Source: Romanomermis culicivorax (taxonomy: Eukaryota; Nematoda; Enoplea; Mermithida; Mermithidae). Taken from it: 64,000 nt of DNA. Made by a program: the position numbers and the translations under genes. Below, one piece after another: positions 48,701 through 58,070 of the stretch. The DNA lies in contig CAWUHX010000135.1 of NCBI GenBank assembly GCA_963922205.1, positions 744,001 through 808,000 of the forward strand. Direction: 5' to 3'. The number at the start of each line of letters is the position of its first letter. Within the stretch, counting starts at the first letter, position 1. The notes below the pieces were generated by a model. That model made no database searches, had not been told where the DNA came from, and saw nothing but the letters and a program-made list of their open reading frames with translations.

Positions 48701-51700
48701 CTCAGCACCCAACCGACTCAAGATCGATGCCCCACCATTGATGTATGGTTGAACGAAGACGTAGAAGAACCCATAACTACATTAGTCGACAGTGGTTCAG
48801 ATATCTCCCTTATTGGTTACAACTTAGCGATAAAAAGAGGATTTCAAATACTCCCCCCGATGATCAAAAGTTACAAGGTTTTTAATAGTCAAACTGCAGA
48901 AGTTACGGCTTCTTGTTGGGTTAGAATCTCGCTTTCAGTAGAGCAAAATTTGTCGTCACCGCCAGAATTTCTTCGAGTACATGTAGTCAAGAATTCCACC
49001 TATGATTTACTATTGGGAACTGATTTCTTACGACGATTCGCAAAAACTGAGCTACATTGGAAAGCCGCCCGTATCGATTTTGGTTCAATCACAGTACCCA
49101 TGAAGAACCCGAAAATTTTCTTACCCGATACCACCCGAGGAATAGTGATCTTGGCCGAGACAGTAGTCATTCCACCCCGAACTATTAATTTTGTGGATGC
49201 CCAGCTAGAGATGCCTTACACTCGATTGAATTCGTTGATTTTTGAACCGTTGTCGAAATTTGTACTCCGTTTTCACCTACAAGTCGCCTCTAGTTTAGTC
49301 AAACCCGACAATGGACTTATTCCGGTCAGCATTCTCAACACTACGGAAAGCCCTATTACCCTTTATCAAGGAATTAAAATTGGAAAAGTTCGAGCCTATC
49401 AGAATTTGTATTCTGATCAACCAACATCCTGCCATCAAAGAGTTTGTTTATCTCAAGATTTTTGCGAAAAGAATGAAGAAGAAAAAGCCGAGATTTTGTT
49501 AGCAAATCCTGAACTTCAGAGTGATATAAGAGAAGCTCACCTGACTGATCTCCAACGTCGCCAATTTTTCAGTCTCCTGGCCCGCTTTTCGACCTTGTTC
49601 GCCACCGACACTGATCTTGGACGAACCACTTTGGTCGAACATCGAATTGAAACCGGCGACAATGTCCCCATTCGACAAATCCCGTATCGAGCGCCTTATA
49701 AACAGAAAGAACAAATAAATGAAGAAGTTCAGAAAATGTTGGACAAAGGAGTTATCACTCCATCTCAAAGTCCATGGGCCAGCCCAGTCGTCTTAGTGCC
49801 TAAGAAGACAGGAGGATTTCGTTTCTGTGTCGATTATAGGAAACTAAATGCCGTTACCAAAAAGGATAGTTATCCATTACCTAGAATTGACGATATTTTT
49901 GATGCTGTTCAAGGAGCTACTCTATTTTCCACCTTAGATCAAGCTTGGGGCTATTGGCAGATACCAGTTGCTCAAAAAGATAAAGAAAAAACAGCCTTTA
50001 TTACCTACAATGGTCTTTACCAATTCGACGTTGTCCCTTTTGGTCTTTGCAACGCTCCTGCGACTTTTCAACGACTAATGGACCTCGTTTTGAGCGGGCT
50101 CCAGTGGTCGACTTGCCTTGTTTATCTTGACGACGTTTTGATCTTTGGTCGAACGTTCGACGAACACCAATCGCGGCTGGACGAAGTCTTTCAACGTTTG
50201 CAGGCGGCTGGTTTAAAACTTCGCCTGGAAAAATGTCACTTTCTAAAATCAAAAATTGCTTACTTAGGACATGAAATCTCGGCGCAAGGAATAAAACCAG
50301 ACGAAAACAAAGTTAGCAGCGTGAAGAACTTTACACCACCAACGAATATTGATCAATTACGCAGCTTTTTGGGCTTAGCAAGCTACTATAGACGTTTTAT
50401 ACAAGATTTCGCGAAAATTGCTTATCCCTTACATTTTCTACTGAAGAAAGCTCAGAAATATGAATGGACGAACGCCTGCCAACAAGCTTTTGACGCATTG
50501 AAAGAAAAATTAACGACTGCGCCACTTTTGATTCATCCGAATTTTCATGCACCTTTTATCCTATATACAGACGCTTCTAATGAAGGATTAGGCGCGGTTC
50601 TATCTCAAAAAACAGAAGACGGAGAGAAACCTATCGCTTATGCCAGCAGAAGCTTAACGAAAGCAGAGAAAAACTACGCAATTACAGAACAGGAAGCTTT
50701 AGCCGTAGTTTGGGCAGTAAAATATTTTCGCCACTATTTGTATCAGCAGCGCGTCACTGTTTTTACGGATCATTCAGCCTTACAGAGCGTTTTTTCAAAA
50801 CCAAACCCTTCCGGTCGTATAGCTAGATGGGGACTAGCATTGCAAGAATTTCAAGAACTTAACATCAAACATCGCGCTGGAAAAGTCAACAAAAATGCAG
50901 ACGCTCTTTCAAGAAACCCAGTACGTGAAGAAAACGACAAGAAAGGCGTAAAATTTCACATCAACGCGATTACCCGCTCACAAAAGTGTAGAAATAGGCC
51001 AAAAGACTCAATTTCCGTTATAGCAGAAGCAGGTTCCGAGAAAACATCGACTATAGCAAGAACTACTCTGGATGAAACTCAACCTACATGCTCGAAAACG
51101 CCTGATAACTTCTTTCCAATTCAAGAAGACGCGAATTTTGAAGAATTTTCAACTATAGAAAGAACTACCTTCGAGAAGAATCGAACTATAGTCACAGAAA
51201 AGGAAGAAAACGAGTTCAACACGAGTAATACAAAGGACTTTCGTAAAGCACAAAGAAGTGATCAATTTTGTAGTCAACTATTAGCTTATTTACAGTCTGA
51301 CTACTTGCCTGAAGATCTTAAGCAAGCCAAGAAAATTGTTTCACTAGCATCCCAATTTACGATAAAAGACGAAATTCTATATTTGGGCGATGCAGACGAA
51401 AACGAATTGAAATTAGAAGTTCCAGTTTCGAAGAAAGAAGAAATTTTAGAAGCTTGCCATGATGACGTTTTTTCTGGACACTTTGGTTTTACGAAAACAT
51501 TAGCAAAAATTCGCTTACGCTACCATTGGCCTACAGTATACCGCGACGTACGAGAACATTGTTTAAATTGTATCAGTTGCAGTATGAGAAAAACATCCAC
51601 AAAAAGAAATCGCGCCGCTCTTATGCCTATACCAGTCACAGGTCCATTTGACAGAGTGGCTATGGATATTTTAGGTCCTTTGCCTATAAGCGAAAATGGA

Positions 51701-52573
51701 AATAAATACGTCATTGTATTCAGCGAATATTTAACGAAATATGTGACAGCAGTGGCTCTACCAGAAACTACGACAGAAAAAGTTGCCCAAGCTTTTATGA
51801 CAGAAATAGTGTTACGTTTTGGCGCACCACTAACATTACTTTCAGATAGAGGAGCGAATTTCTTATCTGATCTAATGTTACGCATTTGTGAAATATGTGC
51901 AACGAGAAAAATAAATACGAGTCCCTACCACCCACAAACAGACGGACTAGTGGAGAGATTCAATAAAACGTTGGCTACAATTATCTCGATGTACATCAAT
52001 AAAAAACACAACGATTGGGATTCCTATCTGCCCTACGCGTGTTTTGCATATAACACGGCCACACAAAAGTCAACAAAGTACTCACCGTTTTTTCTTCTTT
52101 TTGGCCGCCATCCAAATTTGCCAATTGACGCCGCTCTTCATTTCTCGCCGGCTTTTTATCGAATCGATGTTGATGATTACGGCGACAACATCCAACGTCT
52201 TTTGTCCGACGCCTGGCAATCTGCCAAAGAAAACATAAAAATTGCACAGAATGCTCAGAAAAGTGCATACGATAAAAAAGAACATGGAGAAGAATTCGCA
52301 GTAGGAGAAGAAGTTTTTAAATATAGTCCAGTGGTGAAACCCAAACACTCGCCTAAATTTACTTTTCCCTGGACAGGACCATACGTCATTGTTGAAAAGA
52401 AGCATCCGACTTATCTACTGCAATTGAAAGAAAATCCGAGCCGCCCGCACGAAAAAATACATTTCAATATGTTGAAGAAGAAAAAAACAGACGACCATTT
52501 GTCCATGATTCAGACTTCGATTGTACCATCAGACCAGTCTCCAGAAGTCTTATCTACATGTTTGTCCATGTGA
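45656..52573 (+). CDS. pol: NC-Env-like-PR-RT-RNaseH-IN polyprotein of element 1
   Basis: The frame opens at 45656; first ATG 45758, giving 2271 residues. In order: zinc knuckle at ~45690-45755; an acidic low-complexity stretch; env-like module 46740-48480; retropepsin (LVDSGSD at 48783-48803, then DLLLGTDFL); reverse transcriptase (FRFCVDYRKLN ~49815, LVYLDDVLIFG with the DD at ~50126); RNase H (LYTDASNEGLG ~50563); integrase HHCC zinc region ~51460-51580, catalytic Asp ~51664, Asp ~51845 (LLSDRGANF), Glu ~51951 (GLVERFNKT); and the GPY/F module (WTGPYVIV ~52372) typical of Ty3/gypsy integrases. No stop interrupts 2271 codons and the key residues are present, so it may be active. Whether the ATG at 45758 or frameshifting from gag is used is unknown. 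Confidence 0.95.
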   Translation: MPTLTPSRSSGRSSDGTVSCYRCGRSGHFSSTCPMLERNQDSRFSSSLRSTWRGGPPRVQMPARGVSNPRSPGDALSGTRGVNSQLCLAEANGPNMLEFDSDTIAEQSDPWNCDDYDLYGNSNVRPQAHVFMARYNEFYFGTGHSTLVSSGTGSEEISDNPTIASHGYTGNYYEVPEHLENGYLESDFDETSDSDYYEDRRRRQQFGNSGQVESVKVFMNTAQTGGHNSHRPSGSRPMGEVYFIFDGPAAASICNLFDILNFMHMHEFVSQSRRGVIARQGPLEFTTEGWINKSIPWIVRRPEVTSPEDPMRHQSAQTDSRTDPGRLEDLQFQSRAEAVQRSRKCARRRVPQHHFQQILGNFVSLTSSYFLFAAVLLLFFVVGYSFSEPFYQCGSSRGGHALMVPKTTQCRPPPLIKAEKHEIKLHIWSTNGHLNQIIAVRCVLRNRTVCTNTGVFGSRGIVSDTTLQNIVTPGLCRQVWSDKSYMGRNLAEIQPGIWTTNQTLQVEFKWCCKDTCRSVQNLLMEVGTIAAVDHKVTISDLGDTGGCPPVAGQCLNAGGTIIWKATTFENYCPLALVGNFTGHILQDHVIVEEVQGAFQLSATISTCHLQNAYSTEQGPILQFEEDVHQLLADRETSNINPGSLEKDPMNSKFQFLYDKMIEQESRIFQTIWTELCHSSKQRLVMIWQLLKLDPTLGARALLMRNDIIASFAGQALMVWECERIVPDHIFWDYQINQTCYAYLPISFQNHTLFVVPGTKDVIGTSPVVDCNHHVVGIYHETGTGWRTSTGPVHVATIPYGIQWQGRTKLQTFNTPSYFHDQQAGVLHTFGLMRSYFSKISIIESALNRLTRYTAELSLDPTVVYQTLAGTGKMVAEITEGAANSLEHISTTGMKNLVTTTDYLISGPLQLIFNMLIVLVVLIVLLLIGYFVFRYYLKARIGKCFGCRKDDREPIVRFSDLQETERGNEEQTRNERADPTASEVAYSTMLKKAFSPWLSRKTSSKDESSTSNCSIRLSTQPTQDRCPTIDVWLNEDVEEPITTLVDSGSDISLIGYNLAIKRGFQILPPMIKSYKVFNSQTAEVTASCWVRISLSVEQNLSSPPEFLRVHVVKNSTYDLLLGTDFLRRFAKTELHWKAARIDFGSITVPMKNPKIFLPDTTRGIVILAETVVIPPRTINFVDAQLEMPYTRLNSLIFEPLSKFVLRFHLQVASSLVKPDNGLIPVSILNTTESPITLYQGIKIGKVRAYQNLYSDQPTSCHQRVCLSQDFCEKNEEEKAEILLANPELQSDIREAHLTDLQRRQFFSLLARFSTLFATDTDLGRTTLVEHRIETGDNVPIRQIPYRAPYKQKEQINEEVQKMLDKGVITPSQSPWASPVVLVPKKTGGFRFCVDYRKLNAVTKKDSYPLPRIDDIFDAVQGATLFSTLDQAWGYWQIPVAQKDKEKTAFITYNGLYQFDVVPFGLCNAPATFQRLMDLVLSGLQWSTCLVYLDDVLIFGRTFDEHQSRLDEVFQRLQAAGLKLRLEKCHFLKSKIAYLGHEISAQGIKPDENKVSSVKNFTPPTNIDQLRSFLGLASYYRRFIQDFAKIAYPLHFLLKKAQKYEWTNACQQAFDALKEKLTTAPLLIHPNFHAPFILYTDASNEGLGAVLSQKTEDGEKPIAYASRSLTKAEKNYAITEQEALAVVWAVKYFRHYLYQQRVTVFTDHSALQSVFSKPNPSGRIARWGLALQEFQELNIKHRAGKVNKNADALSRNPVREENDKKGVKFHINAITRSQKCRNRPKDSISVIAEAGSEKTSTIARTTLDETQPTCSKTPDNFFPIQEDANFEEFSTIERTTFEKNRTIVTEKEENEFNTSNTKDFRKAQRSDQFCSQLLAYLQSDYLPEDLKQAKKIVSLASQFTIKDEILYLGDADENELKLEVPVSKKEEILEACHDDVFSGHFGFTKTLAKIRLRYHWPTVYRDVREHCLNCISCSMRKTSTKRNRAALMPIPVTGPFDRVAMDILGPLPISENGNKYVIVFSEYLTKYVTAVALPETTTEKVAQAFMTEIVLRFGAPLTLLSDRGANFLSDLMLRICEICATRKINTSPYHPQTDGLVERFNKTLATIISMYINKKHNDWDSYLPYACFAYNTATQKSTKYSPFFLLFGRHPNLPIDAALHFSPAFYRIDVDDYGDNIQRLLSDAWQSAKENIKIAQNAQKSAYDKKEHGEEFAVGEEVFKYSPVVKPKHSPKFTFPWTGPYVIVEKKHPTYLLQLKENPSRPHEKIHFNMLKKKKTDDHLSMIQTSIVPSDQSPEVLSTCLSM
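46740..48480 (+). other. Envelope-glycoprotein-like module inside the element 1 polyprotein
   Basis: A hydrophobic segment (YFLFAAVLLLFFVVGYSF, ~46755-46808) resembles a signal peptide or anchor. It is followed by ~515 residues rich in Cys with five N-glycosylation sequons (NRT, NQT, NFT, NQT, NHT), and then a second membrane segment (~48380-48465, LIVLVVLIVLLLIGYFVF) with a short tail containing KCFGCRK. This layout is that of a viral type I fusion or attachment glycoprotein. No obvious furin site was seen between the two segments, and the virus family of origin is not recognised. In frame with upstream nucleocapsid and downstream protease, it would put both under membrane topology control. 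Confidence 0.7.
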
Positions 52574-53418
52574 AGAAAGAAAAACAAAATAGATAAGTAC
52601 TTGTATATAACACATATTATTTATTGAGAAGGTTCATTTTTATTCTTTTATTGAGTTGTGTCTGCTTAAATATTTTTATATTCTTTCGTCAAAGTATTTT
52701 TCATATATGCTTTTTCGGTAAATTGTTATTTTATTTGTGTGCTCATTTATACTTTGTTATTAACTAATTTTTGCATCTAAAGAACCCAACGTTATACGAA
52801 GAATTTAAGCGAAATTGCGCTCCCGTATCTCACGAATCTATGCGACATATAGAAAAATTGATCGCCGGTCAAAAACATCTTGATTAGGCGATGCTTTACA
52901 GCAACCACCCCATTTGTTGCCGAAGAGAACCGAAAATTTGTCCAAATAACAACCGGAACGCCGAATATTTTCAAACCAAAACCGCCGCCACCGATGAGCA
53001 ATGCCTCAGGAGGTAATGTCCCACTGATTCCTCCTCATGCCCGTGTATCAACGAATGAACATTATTTGATCAATTCAACGCCTGAATCTTTCTTGCAATC
53101 AGTTATATTCTCGTCGACCCAAAATGCACGGTTGAACGTCTCCAGTTTAATGGTAGCTAACATCAAAGGAGCCATTTAGGGAGTCGATAGCCACTTTCGT
53201 TATGCCGCCGTATTATACCGAAATGACGCCCACCGTCACCTACAACGCCAATTGTGACGTGACCCCCGGTTGTTACTCAAACAAATTGGTGCCCTAATGG
53301 CCAAAATTCTACAATATACTTACGAGAACCGCATTGTTCGTCGTCCTCGTCCCCAAATTGCCGTCCCAAATCTTGCCAAATGAGGCTGGGGACAGCCTTT
53401 TCATCAGCGCCGGAAGAA
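52574..53418 (+). other. 3' region of element 1 before the LTR, with decayed coding sequence
   Basis: 52574-52780 is AT-rich and non-coding. 52880-53383 reads as one frame with two in-frame stops (TAG 53177, TGA ~53255), of host-like composition, beginning after a TTTACAG acceptor-like site. A second open stretch in another frame covers 52783-52886. None is recognised. It may be captured host exons or a decayed accessory ORF. No strong polypurine tract was seen just before the 3' LTR. Confidence 0.45.
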
Positions 53419-54039
53419 TGTGAGAGCGCCCTAAATCAATCAATAATTAGGAAACTTACAGTAAACGGCGACGCTTCCTCAATCACACACACACCAGGCG
53501 AACCTACGTCATCCAATCCTACTGTAGACGTCGTGCCAAGACTCTTCGATTACGCAATCCAACTTTTTTATTTTCGTACGACTACGCTTATTAAGATTAT
53601 GATCTAAGATTCTATGAAACTATGACGTCAATGCTTCGTTTTTATGTCTTTTTTTATGTCTTTTTATTTATATAAATATGTTGGTTTTGTATGTTAAAAT
53701 CACTTCAATATTTTATTAATAAATTCGGCTTCACTGCTTTCTCTGCTCTTTACCATCGTCGTAGGGTCGCTGGATAAATCGTCGATTGTTCCATCCGGCT
53801 TTTGCGATTGTTGGAACCTGGAAGAAATATATTTTCGTTGCGAGATTAAGATTTTCCTTTTAATTACCTTGGCGTTTTCCTAAATTGTCGCCGTTGCCGC
53901 CCATCCTTTGACGTTTTCGTTGACGATTCTGAAGAAGAAAGAATAAATTAAGAACGTTTTAGTATTCAGTCCGATCTGCAGGTTATTCAGCTACAGTAAC
54001 CTGTATTTTCCATTGACCTAAAAATTGACAAACCTTACA
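53419..54039 (+). repeat. 3' LTR of element 1
   Basis: Same 621 bp as the 5' LTR, offset exactly 9626 bp, ending CTTACA, followed by the TATC target copy. Confidence 0.95.
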
Positions 54040-54043
54040 TATC

Positions 54044-54368
54044 TTTAGTGTTGTAAACCACACACAAACGGACGCCTGAATTTTAATATTATAGATTAGC
54101 AAAAATATGCTTCAAAGGTATGATATGGAGCTGTTGTAAAAGTGAATTTTCTACCTTATCGTAAACTAGACAAATATAATCTCTGACCCCGGTAAACTCA
54201 TAGCATTCTTGGTGTATCTCAGGCTTAAAGTGCTAAAATCGCATTAATCGACAAGCCTAAAATTTAACCATATCACTGCACATTATCTAATTTTCATACA
54301 ATCATAAATAAATGCTATAAATAATCAGTGATTTACTAAAAGTGAATATAATTTTTTGCAGTAGCTAT
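54044..54368. other. Short spacer between the two retroelements
   Basis: Unique AT-rich sequence; nothing recognised. Confidence 0.4.
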
Positions 54369-55153
54369 TGTCAGAGGGTCAATTCCTCTGACCTTTGGTC
54401 CTCTAACTATCTCACTTTTATTCTCTAAAGCTCCTTTGTTGTTAAAGTGATTTCATTTATTCTTGGGCAAACAAACCAGTAAAACGGTTTGTGTCATATA
54501 CATTTTTGGCTCAAAAATACATAAATGGTGACGTGAATGTTTTGCATGCATCTGGCAAGTCGATGTTAGACGCGTTGCAGTTTTGTTTCATTATTATTAT
54601 TATTACGTCTTATTGTGAGCCGGTCGCGTCTCTTTGGTGTCTTCGAAGAAGACCTGTGGTGACTGTGGAAGGATAGCGGACGCGTTCATTGTTCGTATTG
54701 TTGTACATTTTCGATTTCGCATCGCGGACTCGTCTAGAGGAACTTCCGCGACCTGAGAAGAGCTTTCGACGTTCCAAACTTGGTCGAGGAGAGGAGTGAG
54801 TGTTTGTTCAGCAGGTAGACAGACTATTTTCTTAGGCTTTCAGCTTAGGTCGTGGATTAAGACACCCGAAGGTCCCTGGGACTCTGTGTACAGGGACAGA
54901 AAGAAGGGTCAGCAACTTAGGGAGGAAATCAGTGTTGTGTTTGCATTTTGGCACCAAGTATTCCGTTTATTACTTGCTCACCGTTGTATTCTCACTTTTG
55001 TCATTTCCAAAATAAATATCATTATTTCTCAAGTCTCTGTGACCTGCAGTAGGACTGTATCTAGCACCGGGTTAGCGTCAGGGGCTGTACTAGATTGGAT
55101 CTCCCGAGAACCGCAGCTAGGTAGCCGAGGGCATACGAGCACATGATACGACA
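54369..55153 (+). repeat. Putative 5' LTR of element 2
   Basis: It begins TGTCAGAGG (with CCTCTGAC just after, a small hairpin) and ends GATACGACA. AATAAA lies at 55011-55016. The region has no long ORF and sits directly before a TGG-type primer site. With no 3' copy in view, its start is uncertain by tens to hundreds of bases. Confidence 0.55.
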
Positions 55154-55154
55154 T

Positions 55155-55172
55155 TGGTGACCGTTACAGCTA
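55155..55172 (+). other. Putative primer binding site of element 2
   Basis: TGGTGACCGTTACAGCTA starts one base after the ACA that ends the LTR. The tRNA is not identified. Confidence 0.6.
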
Positions 55173-55184
55173 CGAAGGTAAAGG

Positions 55185-58070
55185 ATGAAGAAAGCATCGA
55201 AACCGAAATTAACGGTACGAAAACAACCTGGCAGACGACCAAAGGTAACATTATTACAAACCGAAGTAAATAAAGAGGATCAAACCGAACGAATGGCAAA
55301 TATGGAGGCGACTATCGAGCAAGTAGTGAAGAAATTTGCGAATTTACCCGAGGATAGTGATAAAGATCAAACTATTGATGCGGAAACATATGATTATGCG
55401 GATCACCGGATACAGATGTCCTCTGATTCAGTATCATCCTTTGAGAAAATTAGTTTACCTCCCGAAACGAATGCGGTATCATTTTATAACTCGAGATATA
55501 CGCCTACAGTACCGAAAACTGACGCGAAGGTCGACATTGAAGCGAAACCAAAAAACGAGATGGAAAGGATAACGAGTGGAAATATACAGGATGTGGCCAC
55601 TTTAGCCATCCTGGAATCCATGCAAAGAGCCGTGGACAAATCAACTAATGCCGTTAATGTGGAAAGAACGAAGGCGGCGTTACGAGAACAAGAAATGTTG
55701 GATCAACTCATGCGGGAAAGAGTGGAACGCAAGTTATGGGAAGAAAAATTTCGTGAACAAGAACAACAAAATTCAAGAAAGATAATGGAAGAAGTTGAAA
55801 AGCAAATGCGGGAACTGATGAAGAAAATGGACAAAAGATCTGACGAAAGAATATTGAATACTGGAGATATGGAAATACTTCCGTCTGAAACGGTCAAAGA
55901 CCATTTAGACAGGAGTTTGGAAAGAAAATTGAACTGGTTCGAAAACCACTTGGCTCAGGCGCAGGCTCAAGGTGCCCAACACCGAATGATGGAAGAAGAT
56001 ATACCAACCACGTCATGGAATCAAGGAAGAGAGCAACCCATATTGGGAGGAAGTCCTCGAAATCGGCAAGAGTATGGAAGATATTGCGAAAATCCTGAAA
56101 AAAGAATGAAGATAATTTTAAGCCGAATGAAAAGTAAAATGGAGGCTGCAGAAATACTCAATTTTTTCGCCTGTTTGGAGGGCACATTCAAGCCTGAAGA
56201 CACAGAAGAACTGAGAATTGAAGTGCTTTGGCGTTGTTGCGATTTTGAAACATCGACTTATGTAGACAAAAATGGCAGCTATGAAGAAGGAAAAGCAAGC
56301 GTAATCAGAATGATCGCCCCCAAAATGGATACTCCTGCACTTAGAAGGGAATTACATGATATGAAAAAACGAAAAGGGGAAACTACAAAGGATTTTTTGC
56401 GACGAATAAAGACGTATGTACATTTATTGAATTACGAAAAAACAGAAAACGAAAGAAATCGAATTGTTATCGAAACATATTTTCACAAGGCTCCAGTATA
56501 CATCCAAACTCGAATGGAAGGTCGGCTCCACGAATTCAAAAATATCGCCTCTTTGGCAGAATTCGTAAATAAATTGAAAGCCGATACGACGGCCTGGAAG
56601 GAATTCAGCGAAGAACAAGAAGACGGCGAAGACAATCGGCTGAATCGAGTCTATGAAAACCGGAGATTTAATAATTTGCAGATTCGTCAGCAGGATAGTA
56701 GTATAGGTCAACAACAACAAATTGCAAGGCCCCAGCAAATTTTTCCACCTCCACCAGCATTTCAAAACCCCGTATCTCAACAAGATATCATGAAGATGGT
56801 CAATGATGCAATCAGGAATCAGGGCCCTCCAGCTCCTAATCGTTGGGGAGTCAATAATAATTCTAACAATGTTCAATACAACAATCTACCTGATCGAGTT
56901 TTGGGAAATCCATATCATCGACCGTATTGTTCATACCATAAGTCCAATAGCCACTCGTCCGAAAACTGTTTTATTCTTCACCCGGAACTGATTCAACCAA
57001 CGGATCAGGGGAGGCCGTGGAATCATGGCAACAATTTCTATAATCGAAATTTCGACCATTGCGGTGGTTTCGTGAATCGTGGACGAGCCGGTTTTGCAAA
57101 TTTTGGTCAACGGATGCCATACCATAATAATATAGAACAAAATCCAAATGCGGCGTATTATTATCGTCAAAATAATGTCCCGCAGCCACCACCGAATATC
57201 GCACCACCAACAACATGGCAACCGATAAATAATCCTCCGAATAATTCCATAAATGTTATAAATTCACAAGAGGCTAAAAAACATGATAAACCAGAAATTA
57301 TAGCCCTAGACGGAGTACTTATAGAAAATTATGAGTTAAGTTTGGCGAATGTTATCAGCTCCACTTCAGAAGCAAAACCTAGACTCACCAATGATAACGA
57401 ACATTTATTTTTGGAAAATTTTTGCAAATGTCAACCACTGTTAATACCCGTCAAAATAGGTGGAGAAGAATTTAAAGCTCTAATCGATACGAGAGCACAA
57501 TCTAGTTTTATGAGGACAGATACAGCGTCGAGATTACTGAACATATCAAAGACAAAATTTCCGATTTAGAATTCAGTAGTAACAGCGGTTGGAAAACGCG
57601 TAACAACATATGGTCCTACATTCATATACGTTGGAACTGGTTTTGGAAATTTTCTTGCTAGATTCGCATTGCTAGATAACCTAAATGAAGGTATTATATT
57701 GGGTCTAGATTTTCTAAGCCATCCTAGTATACAGGCATCTATTGATTTTCGAAATGGCTACATACGCCTAGCGAATGTAGAAAGACAGATAATTAGTGAA
57801 ATGCTATTCGACGATACGCAAATACCGCCGCGGTTGCCAATTCCCGCAAATCCGATGGTTTTGGATTATGTACCCATAAAGGAGGAAATCAAGGAGGAAG
57901 ATTTGCCTGAGTTAGAAAGTGATGACGATCAAGAACAAGTAATGCGAATTACCGAAATGAACGAAGAGACCTTTATTTGGACAAAAAATGGGACATATAT
58001 TCCCCCGAATACCACTTCCTTTGTACAAGCTGTGGTTTGGCCACAGAAAGATTGGACAAAGGGTCCATAG
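55185..58070 (+). pseudogene. gag: Gag-protease of element 2, interrupted by an in-frame TAG
   Basis: ATG 55185. Residues 1-120 are Lys/Thr-rich; ~125-230 is a charged coiled-coil-like helix ([20 protein letters not shown]); ~300-480 is a capsid-like region; then a Gln/Pro/Asn-rich stretch with the zinc-knuckle variant [14 protein letters not shown] (CX2HX4HX4C). The C-terminus enters a retropepsin fold ([11 protein letters not shown]), but the catalytic motif reads DTR instead of DTG, and TAG at 57567-57569 stops the frame. The same frame resumes for 166 codons (LDNLNEGIILGLDFL is the second half of the protease) to 58070. The combination argues for a dead protease unless the stop is suppressed. 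The next ORF is in the -1 frame relative to this one. Confidence 0.85.

Larger units (their letters stand above)
43793..54039 (+). mobile_element. Complete Ty3/gypsy LTR retroelement with internal envelope-like module (element 1)
   Basis: Two 621-bp LTRs (TGTGAG...TTACA) flank gag, zinc knuckle, env-like module, protease, RT, RNase H and integrase. The target duplication TATC is at 43789-43792 and 54040-54043. The LTRs differ at two positions only (C/T-type changes in CCGTCC/CCATCC and AATCGT/AATTGT), so the insertion is young. The ORF of 2271 codons is intact. The domain order gag-NC-env-PR-RT-RH-IN is unlike the usual gag-pro-pol-env. Confidence 0.95.
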
